Assembly (NCBI RefSeq): GCF_036785885.1
Contig: NC_092320.1
Location: 17,361,557-17,425,556 of the forward strand
Reading direction: 5' to 3'
Source of the DNA: Coffea arabica
Taxonomy: Eukaryota; Streptophyta; Magnoliopsida; Gentianales; Rubiaceae
Length of the DNA stretch: 64,000 nt
Below are positions 9,540-20,900 of the stretch, piece after piece. A model generated the notes under the pieces. It saw nothing but the letters and a program-made list of their open reading frames with translations. It searched no databases and was not told the origin of the DNA. A program made the position numbers and the translations under genes. Within the stretch, counting starts at the first letter, position 1; the number at the start of each line of letters is the position of its first letter.

Positions 9540-11925
9540 CAAAATAGAAACTTAAATTGGGACTCAAGTAAATAAAGTGGCATAGCTAGAATTTCGTAAA
9601 ATTACTACCTATGTGATGACCAAAAAATATTATAAATTCCACATTGTATTTGTTTTTGCGTATCTATGTTACTCGTTGTTGAAATTTTTGTGTTATTTTT
9701 ACCGGAAAATGTTGTTGACACTTTATATTTTGTCATTCATACTCCTACCATTTGTTATATCATACAATCTAATAAATGAAAACTATATAATAAAAATGAT
9801 AGTGGAAGTGCAAATAGTAAAAAGGAGAGAGTAAATAACATTTTCCTTTTTATAAATGCCAACCTTGTTTATTTAATTTTCCTCCATTTAACTAAAGATT
9901 TATAATCAATTTGAGCATGAATATTACCCTGTTCAAACTTGAGCTTGAATAATTATTTGACTTTACTCAAGTTTGAGCTCAATTACTTATGGGCAAAACA
10001 TGTAAATTATTCAAAATCACAAACATTTTATTAATTTTACTTAGATATCACAAAACTAACATATTTATCGTCCTAGTTGATGAGCGTTACTACACTTTGA
10101 GCTTAACTCATTGGCTTTAATGAGCATATTCGAACTCGATTTTGACCAAACTCGAGTCAGCATCTGACCAAGCTGCTAGTGACCAGTTTATCATAAACTA
10201 AAATAGCAATATATTAAGATTATGAGTAATAGCTTTCAAAACTATACCTAAGACCACAACATGTAACGAAGGATTCACAGGTTATTATGATGCAAATATA
10301 CAAGGAAACAAAACAGCTCAAATTTTGAGAAGAAACACAAACTAGTATCGCCTAAGAAAGAAAAATTAGTAGAGTGCCCCATAATAGTATACATAACCAA
10401 CGCCAATTTCATACATATATATATAAATATGTATGTATGTATGTATGTATATATGTAGGAAAAACCAACCCCAAAAGTTAGAGGACTGCAGTTATTGGTG
10501 TCTTTTCGTTTTCTGGTAGGTTTTGGATTTTACAAGGAAGTGGTCGGCGGAGGGTAAGTTGCTTCAAAATTGATTCGCTGTCTACACTATGGCTAAGAGA
10601 TTTGTCGTTTTTTCAATTAAGTCAATGTGAAAGAAATCAGTGCGAATTCTGAACAAAACATGCATGGAAAATGTATCCTCAATATTCAAGCTGTTATGTC
10701 TGACGACCGTATCCAATTTATCAAATAAAACATCCTTCAAGTATGGGTGTAAATTTGCCTCCAGAAAACAAAAATGCACTAAAAAAAAAAAAGAAGAAAA
10801 GAAGAAAACATTCTTTGTTGTCATACTTCTTGACTAGAATACGCTCACAAGAACATTTCTTCATTAGAAGAAAAGAAGAAGAAGTAAGCAAAAGTGAATA
10901 AAAAAAGAGATTTAGGAACACTAATAACTCAGAGGTAAAGTTCTATTTGCTCAAAAGTTTAAATGGACTGAGAGAAATTAAAACTAAGATTGAAAAGATA
11001 AATATGATTAAACGACAAGAAGAGGAAGAGTGATAAGAAAGAGGATGTGGAGTGATGGTCCTTCAAGAAAGGGAGGCCTGCTAAGGTGTTGGTCGGCCTT
11101 CCCGCAGGCCGCAGCAGCATTAAGTCTTTGAGTATGTGGTGTGTTCTTTGCAAAGTGGCTGGCCTGTGGTACCACAGAACTTTCCATGAAACATGTGTTT
11201 ACAGTTGGAAAACCTGGAAGAAGAAGGTGATGCCTGCAGCCTGCCTATATTTGCATGTATCCGTGCTTACACGGTAGCTAGCCTTTCTGACTGAGAGTTT
11301 CTGCTGATCTACTGCTCAACTTGGGGTGAAAACCTAGGACATGGCTCCATTTCTCCTTCCTGTTACTATCCTTGTAGTTTTATTCTTTTGGGTCACAACT
11401 AACGAGAGAAAAAACTTTCAGCAGTTTTTTTAATTCTCTCTTTTCTTTGAGTCAAAGAAAAGTTATTGAATAAATTTTGTATACACTGACAATGTATACA
11501 CTATTATCGTTAGATGAATACCATATATAAGTGAAATTTAGATTTGAAAATCAAATTGAGCACAGGTGGCATTCATCTAAACATGACAATAGTGTATATA
11601 CTATCAGTGCATAGAAAATTAATCCAAAATTATATAACAATTCATGCTCTCTATCCGTTGTTGGGATTATATAAAATTTGTTATAGAGACAACATACATT
11701 AAGATTGATGAAACTTAAAATATTACTATCATTCTTCAATTCTTCTTGTACGGCGTTTTGCCTTGTAGAGAATTTTCTAAGTAGTCATATTAATCTCGTT
11801 TTGCCTTCTTTTTTTACCACAAAGGTGATCGTAACAATCCCATAGCTTTTGTTTTCCCCCGAATTTGAAAGACCATTTCCTAACATATGAATATTAAAAG
11901 TGTAGATATTACAAGAGGGTTGGGT
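9540..11925. other. Intergenic, no gene recognised
   Basis: Mostly AT-rich DNA with a (TATG)n tract near 10,428-10,450. The part at 11,040-11,340 is less AT-rich and contains the perfect 12-mer palindrome TGTGGTACCACA, but no supported gene model. Overlapping short frames around 10,580-10,920 on both strands look like chance. Confidence 0.45.
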
Positions 11926-12021
11926 TGACGGGTTGAGTCGTAAGCTAGAAAAGATAAGATTGTAAGTAGAAAATTTTGAATTCAAAACCTCTTATTTATA
12001 AAAAAAAAAAAAAAAAAAAAA
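11926..12021 (+). mobile_element. SINE-like fragment, plus strand
   Basis: A short segment contains GGTTGAGTCGTAAGCTAG and a B-box-like TTTTGAATTCAAAACC, and ends in a run of about 21 A. It is similar in layout to the minus-strand copies at 7077-7183 and 12,908-12,993. The flanks GTGTAGATATTA and GTGTATATATTA could be a diverged target duplication, but this is weak. Confidence 0.55.
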
Positions 12022-12907
12022 GAAGAAGAGAGAGAGTGTGTATATATTAAGAAATAGTCATCGTAGATAAGGTAAATTAGTTTCTCTAAGTTATCCATCA
12101 AGGCTAAATATCCTATAACTAGTATTCTTCGCCTATCCATAATTGGTTATCTTCCTGTGTTTGCTTGTTTGGTAAAGGCATATGTTCAGAAGAGGTTATA
12201 ACCTGTGCCCAGCACAGGTTTAAATGCTTAAGTTCTAGCAACCATCAAGATCAAAACGAAAAGAAATTATGGATTAAAGTAAAATAGGGTACATAAATGA
12301 CATAATATATTACATGTATGTATTTTTTTTTCTCAAATTACATTGATCATAAAATTAATACAATTTTGGAAAAATTACACGTATCAAATGTTATGTGAAT
12401 ATTAACAAATATATTTGAAAATAAAAATTTCGGTATCATTTACAAATGTTATATTACATCAACATTATCTTTAAATTCTATTATTGTGAATGAGATGTTA
12501 GATTAGTTAGAATTTTATCAATTTATTAATCTTAAGTAAAACTATATACCGGGATGAACAAAAAAAGAAATGAGCCTTCGTTTTCTATGCAGAACTCACA
12601 AGATAGATCTTTACCTTAATAGGGACATTAAAATTTCCTCACAAACGGATCTATAATTGGTGAAATATAATGCAGAAATAGTTTATTTGTGCCTTATGCG
12701 CTTATTGAAAACAATACAAGTATTTTTTTCAAAGTAATTTGAAAATGTATGTAATACCAAAAAAAAAAAAAAAAACTTTTTTGAATTACGCACGAAGTAC
12801 CATATCGTGCTTGCGTAATACTAGTTATGTTAACAAGGATATGAAAGATATAAAATTCCCACAAGAGATGGAAATGTGTAAAGGAATTATATATCGTTAG
12901 CTATACT
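12022..12907. other. Intergenic, no gene seen
   Basis: AT-rich DNA with an A-run near 12,760. Nothing recognisable. Confidence 0.5.
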
Positions 12908-12993
12908 TTTTTTTTTTTTAAGTGAGACGATTTGAATCCAAAATCTCTTACTTACAACCTCTCATACGTTACCATCTAATCCAACCCCAATCC
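12908..12993 (-). mobile_element. SINE-like fragment, minus strand
   Basis: A T-run at 12,908-12,919 (poly(A) of a minus-strand copy) is followed by a segment whose reverse complement has an A-box-like TGGATTAGATGGTAA and a B-box-like TTGGATTCAAATCG. It resembles the element at 7077-7183. No convincing target duplication was found. Confidence 0.6.
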
Positions 12994-14744
12994 TCCCCTG
13001 TACTCAAAGTATTTAGTTCAATTTTATCCAAATAAGTTTGTGCCTGGTTGGAAACAAGTTCGAAGAAGTTTTTAAAAAACTAACCAAAAGGTTTGCTATA
13101 ATTGTACAAAAATAATTCTTACCAAGACTCAAGGTTATGGATTCAAAACCCAATATCAAAGGAGGGAAAAGACTGTGATGAAATTCTTCATTGAGGTCTA
13201 TCAATCAACAAGCTTAAGATGTAACGTCGTGAAATCAGATGCATTTAGGGGCGACATGGCTTGTGCAGTTAGGCAGCTAGCCTCTATCAAGAAACAGCGG
13301 CAAGTGAGCAACATTTCTTGTAACATCACAAAAGGTGGTCCAAATTAAGGGCGGCTTCAATCTTTATCACTAATGTGATATGTCGTGGACGGCCTAAGGC
13401 TATATGTATATTTTTTAAAATTTACTCCTATTTCTCAAGTATCTATCTTTAAAATGATAGAAAATTGCTGCGACATTTCTAGATTTTCTTTTAATTTGTT
13501 TCTGTTACTTAAATCGTATGCCGTTTAGTATAGAATTTTTCATTTGCCTAGTAATGATTTGCTACTAGCTATTTCTCAAGTAAAAGAATTAGCCAACGAA
13601 TAGTGATTTATCAATTCTATTGACTAAATAACTATGAGTCTGATTAATGGGCAGCAAATTTGAGCTTCCATGTATTCTTTTATATACTACTGTGCGAAGA
13701 TTTGTTTGAACCAGTATTATTGGAATCGATCCAACTCCCCTTTTGACGAGTTTTAATGCCAAGTCTGAGCAAACACCAGGTCAGTTACCGGACTAGTTGA
13801 GTCTGCGCTCGAAAAACTTCTTTAATGAATCCGCGTTGTAATTACACAATACAATCTGATTTTGATGCTAAAAATTTGTTCAGAAAAATCCAAGGTTAAG
13901 AAAGATTTCAAAGGTTTTGCATCTGAGTGCCGACACAGACTTTTTTTTACGTAGAATAAATCAATATCAGGGGTAATATATATCTTGATTCGTGACAATG
14001 ATCAGAGTCGAATTCACTCAAACTTTTATTTACTTAAAAAAAAAAAACAAATCGTACAATGTTATGTCCTTTTCGTTCTTGAATTCTACATGTGTAACTG
14101 CATGATACACAAATTGAATGCATGCTACCAAATTTCAGTCGAAAGAAAAGCGGAAACAATAATATTACCCCACGAACCCCACTCCATTCAAGCAATTAAT
14201 TAACGTCGGATGGTACTCCGAAAGGCTTGTGGCTTCTTGCCTAGTATTTGTCAAACTGGGGTCTAAATCCAGAAAAAATCTATGAAACTGATGGAGGGGT
14301 CCAATGCCATTTCCTTATATTCTTGTACTGGCATGAATATATCTGCTAATAATACATAATCACATTGTTGGTTACCACAAAAAAAGTCGGTGGTGCTGCA
14401 ACTTGTCATAGGAGGCCAATTGCTGCATTAATCTCAACAGTTATTGCTCCACACGATCCACGACAAACCCCGGAAATTAATTTGTATGAAGGAGTCTGGA
14501 GTCCTTGAAACAGTGCTGCTTTTTTTAGTTCTTTAGATCTTCATTGAACTTCAATCGTTTACTAACTGGATATCTTACTCAATTTGTTTTCAAGTCAAGT
14601 TCTTTTACGTATTAATGCGCATGGTAATGATTATTTATTGGCTCTGTAGATTTTAGCCAAAGTGAAGTTCAACACAATATTAAGCTGAAGAATGTTAGGT
14701 GTGGATTGTGTGCTTGGATCGGCTATCATAATTCAGCTGTCTCA
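12994..14744. other. Intergenic, no gene recognised
   Basis: Non-coding sequence without recognised genes. Short frames such as the one around 13,985-14,203 have no homology I know and are left out. Confidence 0.45.
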
Positions 14745-15525
14745 TATCAATGGGTGGCCAGTTTGTAAATGAGTTGTTTGTGATGTTTGGTATTATTAGG
14801 CTTGTCAACGGGCCGAATCCGGGTCGGAATTCATTATTCCAGACCCGGATCTGGTACACTATATCGGATTCGGATCCGACCTGTTTATCCGACGGGTCTT
14901 TACTCTATGTTCCGAATTCGGATCCGACGGGTCCCGGATCCGGGTCCGGGTCTACCTGAAAAAAACTAACAACATTTATAATTCCTAACAAAAATGAGAA
15001 AAAAACATTTATTTATAAACTAATTTCTAACTAATACAAAAAAAATCAAATAAGAAAAGAAATCAAATTAACCTTACTCAAATACATCACCCTAATCAAA
15101 TTATATTGATTAGGATCCGAGTCCAATTACATTGATTACTCAAATACATCATCCTAATCAAATTATATTAATAAATATATATTTTAAATTATTAATTCAT
15201 TTATATCCGGATCCTGGCCGAAATACTATATTTCGTATCCGCCCCGTTTTTTGTTTGGCAAAACGGATCCGGATCCGAGTCCAGGTAACAGAATTAAATC
15301 CCTATCCATACCCGGATAAATTTGACGGATCCGGTCCGAGTCCGGGTCGTTGACTGCCCTAGGTATTATGACTGATCCATGCATCGATCAGAAAGCAATG
15401 GCAGCACTGGAGTCTTCCTGCAGCTTATTCAGGCAGCAGAGGGGCCTATAAATATATATATGTTGAGTCTGCAAAATTTATGGCAGCTGGTTGGTTCATT
15501 ATTGAGCGTCGGTGGTAGGAGATAA
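14745..15525 (+). repeat. Dispersed repeat, copy 2, interrupted by a hAT-like element
   Basis: This is the homologue of 7827-8010. The left part (14,745-14,796) reads AATGGGTGG then GAGTTGTTTGTGATGTTTGG. The right part (15,362-15,525) contains GGGCCTAT and the identical block ATTGAGCGTCGGTGGTAGGA. Between them lies the hAT-like element 14,797-15,361. Without it, and with one copy of the 8-bp duplication, the two parts join in the order seen in copy 1. Confidence 0.65.
14789..15369. mobile_element. Non-autonomous hAT-like element, 565 bp, 8-bp duplication
   Basis: The body is 14,797-15,361. The left end TAGGCTTGTCAACGGGCCG pairs with TAGGGCAGTCAACGACCCG, the reverse complement of the right end. 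The target duplication GGTATTAT is exact at 14,789-14,796 and 15,362-15,369. Both subterminal regions are GC-rich with many GGATCCGGATCCGA-like motifs; the centre is AT-rich. The GTCAACG core and 8-bp duplication fit plant hAT elements. Open frames across the GGATCC-rich part are repeat artefacts. Confidence 0.88.
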
Positions 15526-15808
15526 GGAGAGTTGAGAAACTACTACTATAATGTAATTTCCCTTGAAAAGCGTTGTATTAAACTTGTGAAAAAAGATCCA
15601 TATGTGAGGTTAGTGGTGCAAACAAGTGCCAACATGACAGGTTTTGTTGGAACGGGTGGAATTTTGTGGAGTAATAATTCCACTCAAGAGAGAACAAGTT
15701 ATATAGAACGAACAATTGAAGAATAAAAATCCATACACACAACCTATGATGAATATGTAGGAGTGAAAACTCTTCGATTTCGTGTTTCGAGTTTTTTTTT
15801 TTTTTTGA

Positions 15809-16264
15809 GGGTAAGTTACTTTTAACCCTCTGTAATTTGTAGAATGCTAAATGACTCTCTTAAGGTTTCAAAATAGTCACATAACTCCACTATAGTTTTT
15901 ATATAAGTGGAAAATGGACGGAATGCACAGTTAATTATGGTGTTTGTACCAAATGCGCTCTAAAAGTGCATGTGATAAAATCTTAATCTCCATATAATTC
16001 TCTTATAATTTGTGTGAATATTCACTTTACTTTACGCCTCTATGATCCATATACTTTTATACAAGATAGTTAAACTGTTAATTGATTTAACATTTAAGTA
16101 AGAATACTATACTATTGATATTTCAATTAATGACTTAACATAAGTTATTTTTCGTCAAATTTTCACTTTATATAAAATCATAGACGGTGAAGTGGACATT
16201 TTGAAACGTTAGGGGAATCATGTGACAACAAACGAAACTATAGGGGGTTATATGTAATATATCC
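15809..16264. mobile_element. MITE with GGGTAAGTTAC terminal repeats, about 456 bp
   Basis: The left terminus GGGTAAGTTACTTTTAACCC is matched by GGATATATTACATATAACCC, the reverse complement of the right end. Subterminal phrases on the two sides also mirror each other (TTTCAAAATAGTCAC and TTTCAAAATGTCCAC). It is flanked by T-runs, which hide the target duplication. The terminus class GGGTAAATTAC is common in plant Mutator- or hAT-type MITEs. Confidence 0.75.
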
Positions 16265-17712
16265 TTTTTTTTTTAAAATATTTTGACAATGTTTAGATGG
16301 TTATTTTGGGGGGTTAATTTTTGAAAAGTATCATTAAAAGGTTTTTTTCTATATGGTCCTCAAAGATACAGGATAAGCACGTTGAAAAGGTGAATTAATT
16401 TTGAATCCTTCAAAATTACCACCAACCTCTTGAATCTTGCGGGTAAAATTATCCCTAATAAAATAAAAAGATTTTCCAATATAGATTACTGTTATTTTTA
16501 TGTAATTCGTTATTTGCACAATTTCAAACTAAACACATAACCACTCGCTATCATCTCCAAGTAGTTGGTTACTCCCCCTTTCACTACTCTAATGTAATCT
16601 TACCTCTCCGCTTCTCCATTGAAGACCATCATTTTTTTTTCTTTTTTCATTATTCTTTGTAATGGACAAATAATCGATTTTTTTTATTCGATAAGTTTTC
16701 CTCCATCTGTTGCGGGAACGGGATAATGTTCGACTTTGAATTGTCAATTATATCCTTTATGGAAACGACAAACCAATTCGAGGAATTTTTTATACAAGTA
16801 TTTAATTAGTTCAAACTTGTTTAGTATTGAATCGGGACCGAGACAATAAAAGTTCTTCTAGCGGGGAAGCCCATGATTTTTTTTGTTGAAATAAGGACAA
16901 ATGATTTGATTTGACATTTCCTAAGATTTGATGGGTTCTGGATCCATTACTTTTAGAAAAATTTTCGATCACGGCACACATATTGAATGTACGCGGGTCA
17001 CTAGTTTGGATAATCGTAATTTTGTGGGTATCTGTCTAATCTGACCCAAATGTTCCGTAACGGACATTTTAATCCCACAGTTGCTCTTTCATGGCCCACA
17101 AGATATGTAGTAGTCGTACCAAATTTAACTTTAAAAAAAAAAAAGGAGAAAAGCAAGCAATAAAGGGAGAAAGTAAAAGAAGTTGGTGAGGAACTGAGGA
17201 TTACTTCATTGTTTGTTACAATAGTCTTCTGCTTAATGAAATGAATAATCTTCTGCTTAATTGTCTCGCAATTATTTTAGAACTTTTATCATTAACACGA
17301 TTTTTAGTTACCTCCTTTGCTTTTAAATTATTTTTTTTAATTTTACACACAGTACTGCAGCACAAAAAGTACTACAGTATTATTTTTAGAACAATTTTTT
17401 AAATTAAGGATGCCCAGTATTATTTTTCAAATCCACTGACACGTCTAAATTCCACTCAAGCTATTATGTACATACAGACACTAATAATTACTATCCTCGT
17501 TGATATTTATATACTTTTTTTAAATTAATTTTATATTTCTAAAAATCTAACACTTAAAATATTTATTCTTACGTTTTTATTAAAAATTTAACACATGAAA
17601 TGAAATATATTTTATCTAACGTATGGACGACTGTTAGACGGGCACTTCTTCACATAGGGAAATCATATGCTGTGCAGGTTGCAATTGGGTCGTGGCTGCC
17701 AAACACACAGAA
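16265..17712. other. Intergenic upstream of the RRP12-like gene
   Basis: AT-rich DNA with no gene seen. The last few hundred bases become GC-richer approaching the promoter at about 17,700. Confidence 0.5.
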
Positions 17713-17850
17713 TGGGCCTGCTGGGTTTCTATGGGCCCAAACATAATCAGGAAATAGCAAATCCTCGCCTTAAAGCGCGAGCTTCGAAACGCGCTTTTAG
17801 CTCAATCTAAAACCTTACCGTTACTTGAGGGACTGACCTCCAAAACCCTT
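17713..17850 (+). promoter_or_regulatory. RRP12 promoter with paired site II (TGGGCC) motifs
   Basis: Two TGGGCC hexamers (17,713-17,718 and 17,732-17,737) lie about 200 bp before the start codon. An 8-bp inverted repeat, AAAGCGCG (17,772-17,779) and CGCGCTTT (17,790-17,797), and a telo-box-like AAAACCCTT (about 17,840) follow. Site II motifs bound by TCP factors, combined with telo boxes, are characteristic of plant ribosome-biogenesis promoters, which fits the downstream gene. The transcription start was not determined. Confidence 0.6.
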
Positions 17851-17915
17851 GATAAACCTGCTTACAAAAGAAAACCTGTGCCCTCGGCCACCGCCCTTGG
17901 CCGCGCCAGTCCATA

Positions 17916-20900
17916 ATGGAAACGTTCTCAAACGCTACCGACATCTGCCAGCAACTCCTCCACCGATACGGAAACTCCGCCGCACCACAGCACCGCCACC
18001 TCTGCGCCACCGCGGCTGCCACCCGTTCACTTATCCAATCAGAATCCCTCCCCCTCTCTCCTTTCTCTTATTTTGCCGCCACTATCTCCACTCTCTCCGA
18101 CCAAACAGAATTAGACCCCGACGCTTTCGCCGCGCTTTCGTCTTTTCTATCAATTTTGCTTCCGCTAGTACCGGAAAATGCTATTTCGCCGGATAAAGCA
18201 AAGGAGGCTGTGGAGGTTGTGGTGGAGAAGATAAATAGTGATGTTAATGAGGTTGCTCCGGGGAATGCTAGCGCTAGAGCTTTGGTTAAATCTCTAGGGG
18301 TTTTGCTAGGGTTTTGTAATTTGGAGGATTGGGATTCTGTTCAGCTGGGGTTCAATTCGCTTCTTAAGTTCTCCATTGATAAGAGACCCAAGGTTTCTTT
18401 CCATTGTCTTCTTCCAGTATCCTTATTACATGGCTTTTCGGTGTGGATGATATTGAGGGACGGAATTGTGTAATAATTGGTTTATAAATTTATGCTTTGT
18501 AATTTTTGCCATGGTGATATACTTATGTACAACATTTTCTATGAAGTTTGTGACCGTTTCATCGGATGTTGATGCACTTTTTATGGAGTTTAGCAACTTT
18601 GAAATGGAAAATGTCGGGTTGAGTGGTTTTAATTAGATAGTTAGACTATCCCGCCGCCAACTCTGGTAGGATTCAGTGGAATGAAAATGTTGTTGGCTTC
18701 CTTCTTTTGGTGGGTTTGGCTGGGTAATGATTCTGTATGGTTAACAATTCATTTTGTAAGAGTCTCAGCTGTCACTCCGTAATAAGAAATAAAGGTCGAT
18801 TGCCCTTTCAATTGGGCACCTGAAGCATTCAAGGAGTAAACATTTAGTTATCTGAGGAATCCTTATTGCCGGTTCAATATTTGATCATTGATTTTTTTTT
18901 TGGCTCTTACTTTCTCAGAGTTTATGGTTATATTTTCAAATGTAAGTGAGCTTTAACTTATTCTTTTGTCTTACCTTACCCCCTTACCCCCTTTCACTGG
19001 ACAATAATTATTTCAGGTCAGGAAATGTGCTCAAGATTGTATTGGGGCCGTTTTCAAGTCATTCAAATCTTGTTCTGTAATTAAGAAGGCAAGCAAATCA
19101 GTAAACTCATTGCTCAAGGATCACATGCCTGTGGCAATCAAAATAAGTTATTTAAAGGCTGCGGATGAATCCAAAAAAGATATCATGTCTAAACCTGAAC
19201 ACCAAGAAGTTCTTTATACTTTGAACATGTTGAAAAGTATTGTTCCCTATCTTTCTGTCAAAGTATGTATAAAAATACTCTCTCAATTGGTGAAGCTTCT
19301 GAAGCCTGAGTCCTCGGCTTTGGCCCAGCATGTTTTTGAGATTCTCCAAATTATGTTTGAAACTTCAAGCTCTGAAGTTATTGCCCCGGAGGCCGAGAAC
19401 ATTGTTAAATCCCTTGTCTCTTACATATCTTCGCAAGACAAGAATCCTATGGACTCTGTACTCTTTGCTGCGACTTCATTGAAAGATCTTATTAACAAAA
19501 TTCATGCTAGTGAGATGACAGATTGGATCAACCATCTACCTTCAGTGATTGGCTCGATGGCAGGTATAATGTGTCATTCTTGTTTTTAGTCGTATATGAC
19601 ATAAATTCTTTATATTCTAGCTTTCCAAGTTACCTCTCCCGGTTCTTGTGTTCTATGGTTGAAGAGGAGGCTGCAATGCTTCTAATTTTAGTGGTTTAAG
19701 TGTAGAACTGAATAAAACTATTCATAATATTTATTCAATTTCTATAAAAAAAATTTATGTGGACTTCCATAGGTTTGTCTGATTGTCTCAGTTTAGCCAG
19801 AAATATTAGAAAAATAGTTTAAATGTAGTACAGTGAATGAAGAAAATGAAACCTTGATATTTGGTTGGATGTAGGCCTTCTTTTTGTTAGTAAAATGGTA
19901 AGGGCAAAACTGAGTCCTCCAGAAGGAAAAAAGATCTTGGAACAGAGTCTTCAATCATAAATCATCAGTTAACTAGCCCCTGGAATCTAACCTATAATGT
20001 GCTGTGCATATCTTTTTGGATGCTATCAATATTTATAAATGTGGGTTTGAGAGTTACTGTTGCTTTTTCTTGCTTCTTGTGGTTGTATATGGTGGACTTT
20101 GGGATTCCTTTATACAGTATTAGTGCTTCTCTATCTTTTCAATTATTTGCAAAAGGGTGGACTTGTAGCTTTAAATGCTTTTTAGGTTTTGTTTTCTCAT
20201 TTTGCAAAGGCAAAGTTGTTGGTTAAAAGTGGCATATTAAGAATGGCTATGGAGAAGTATGAGGATACGAGGAATGGGAGAGTGTCATGCAGGTGATCAT
20301 GTTTTTTGTAATAACATAAGCAGAAGGTAGACTAAAAGTTTGGGTAGCTTAAGGTAATTAAAGAGGTAGATGAAGGGATCAAGGTGTTGTGGCATGATAG
20401 TAGACAATTAAGGAACGGATTTATGGTTGCATTTGTACATGGAGGTTCAGGATGTAATTCAAGAGTTCTAAAATGGAATTAGAAAACAATTCTAGGCTTT
20501 GACATGTAATAGTATTGCACTGGCCCAGAATGGATGTGCTGTTTATGAACAAAATACTAGCTTTCAGGCTGTGGATGCAGTAACTAATTTTGTTCTTGAG
20601 ATCAGAATTTGGTAAATCGAGACTGGATATCTGGTATATCTTGTTTCTGGAGGTCTACAAGAATTGGTTAAAACTTTCTGGATGAAAACCACCATACCTT
20701 GTTGAAGTTAAGATTTTAACTTGAGAAATTATCCTCTCCATATTTCTAAGTGAGGAAATGAGGGCAGCCTAAGGAATTGATGAACATGATTTTTTTTTGT
20801 CGTATTACAAAAGCAAGAGCAACATTACTCTTATTGTGCAATTATGCAGACTGGTTTGTGGTACCTTTTAGTAATCCTACCGGAATGGTAGTTATATATT

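Noticed and set aside
10582..10921. Hydrophobic short frames on the minus strand
   Set aside because: The Phe/Leu-rich residues come from A- and T-rich tracts on the opposite strand, several frames overlap, and none resembles a known peptide.
14750..14969. Overlapping frames of 60-70 codons
   Set aside because: They run through the GGATCC-rich end of the hAT-like element. The repeated Asp/Pro/Arg/Ile pattern comes from the nucleotide repeat.
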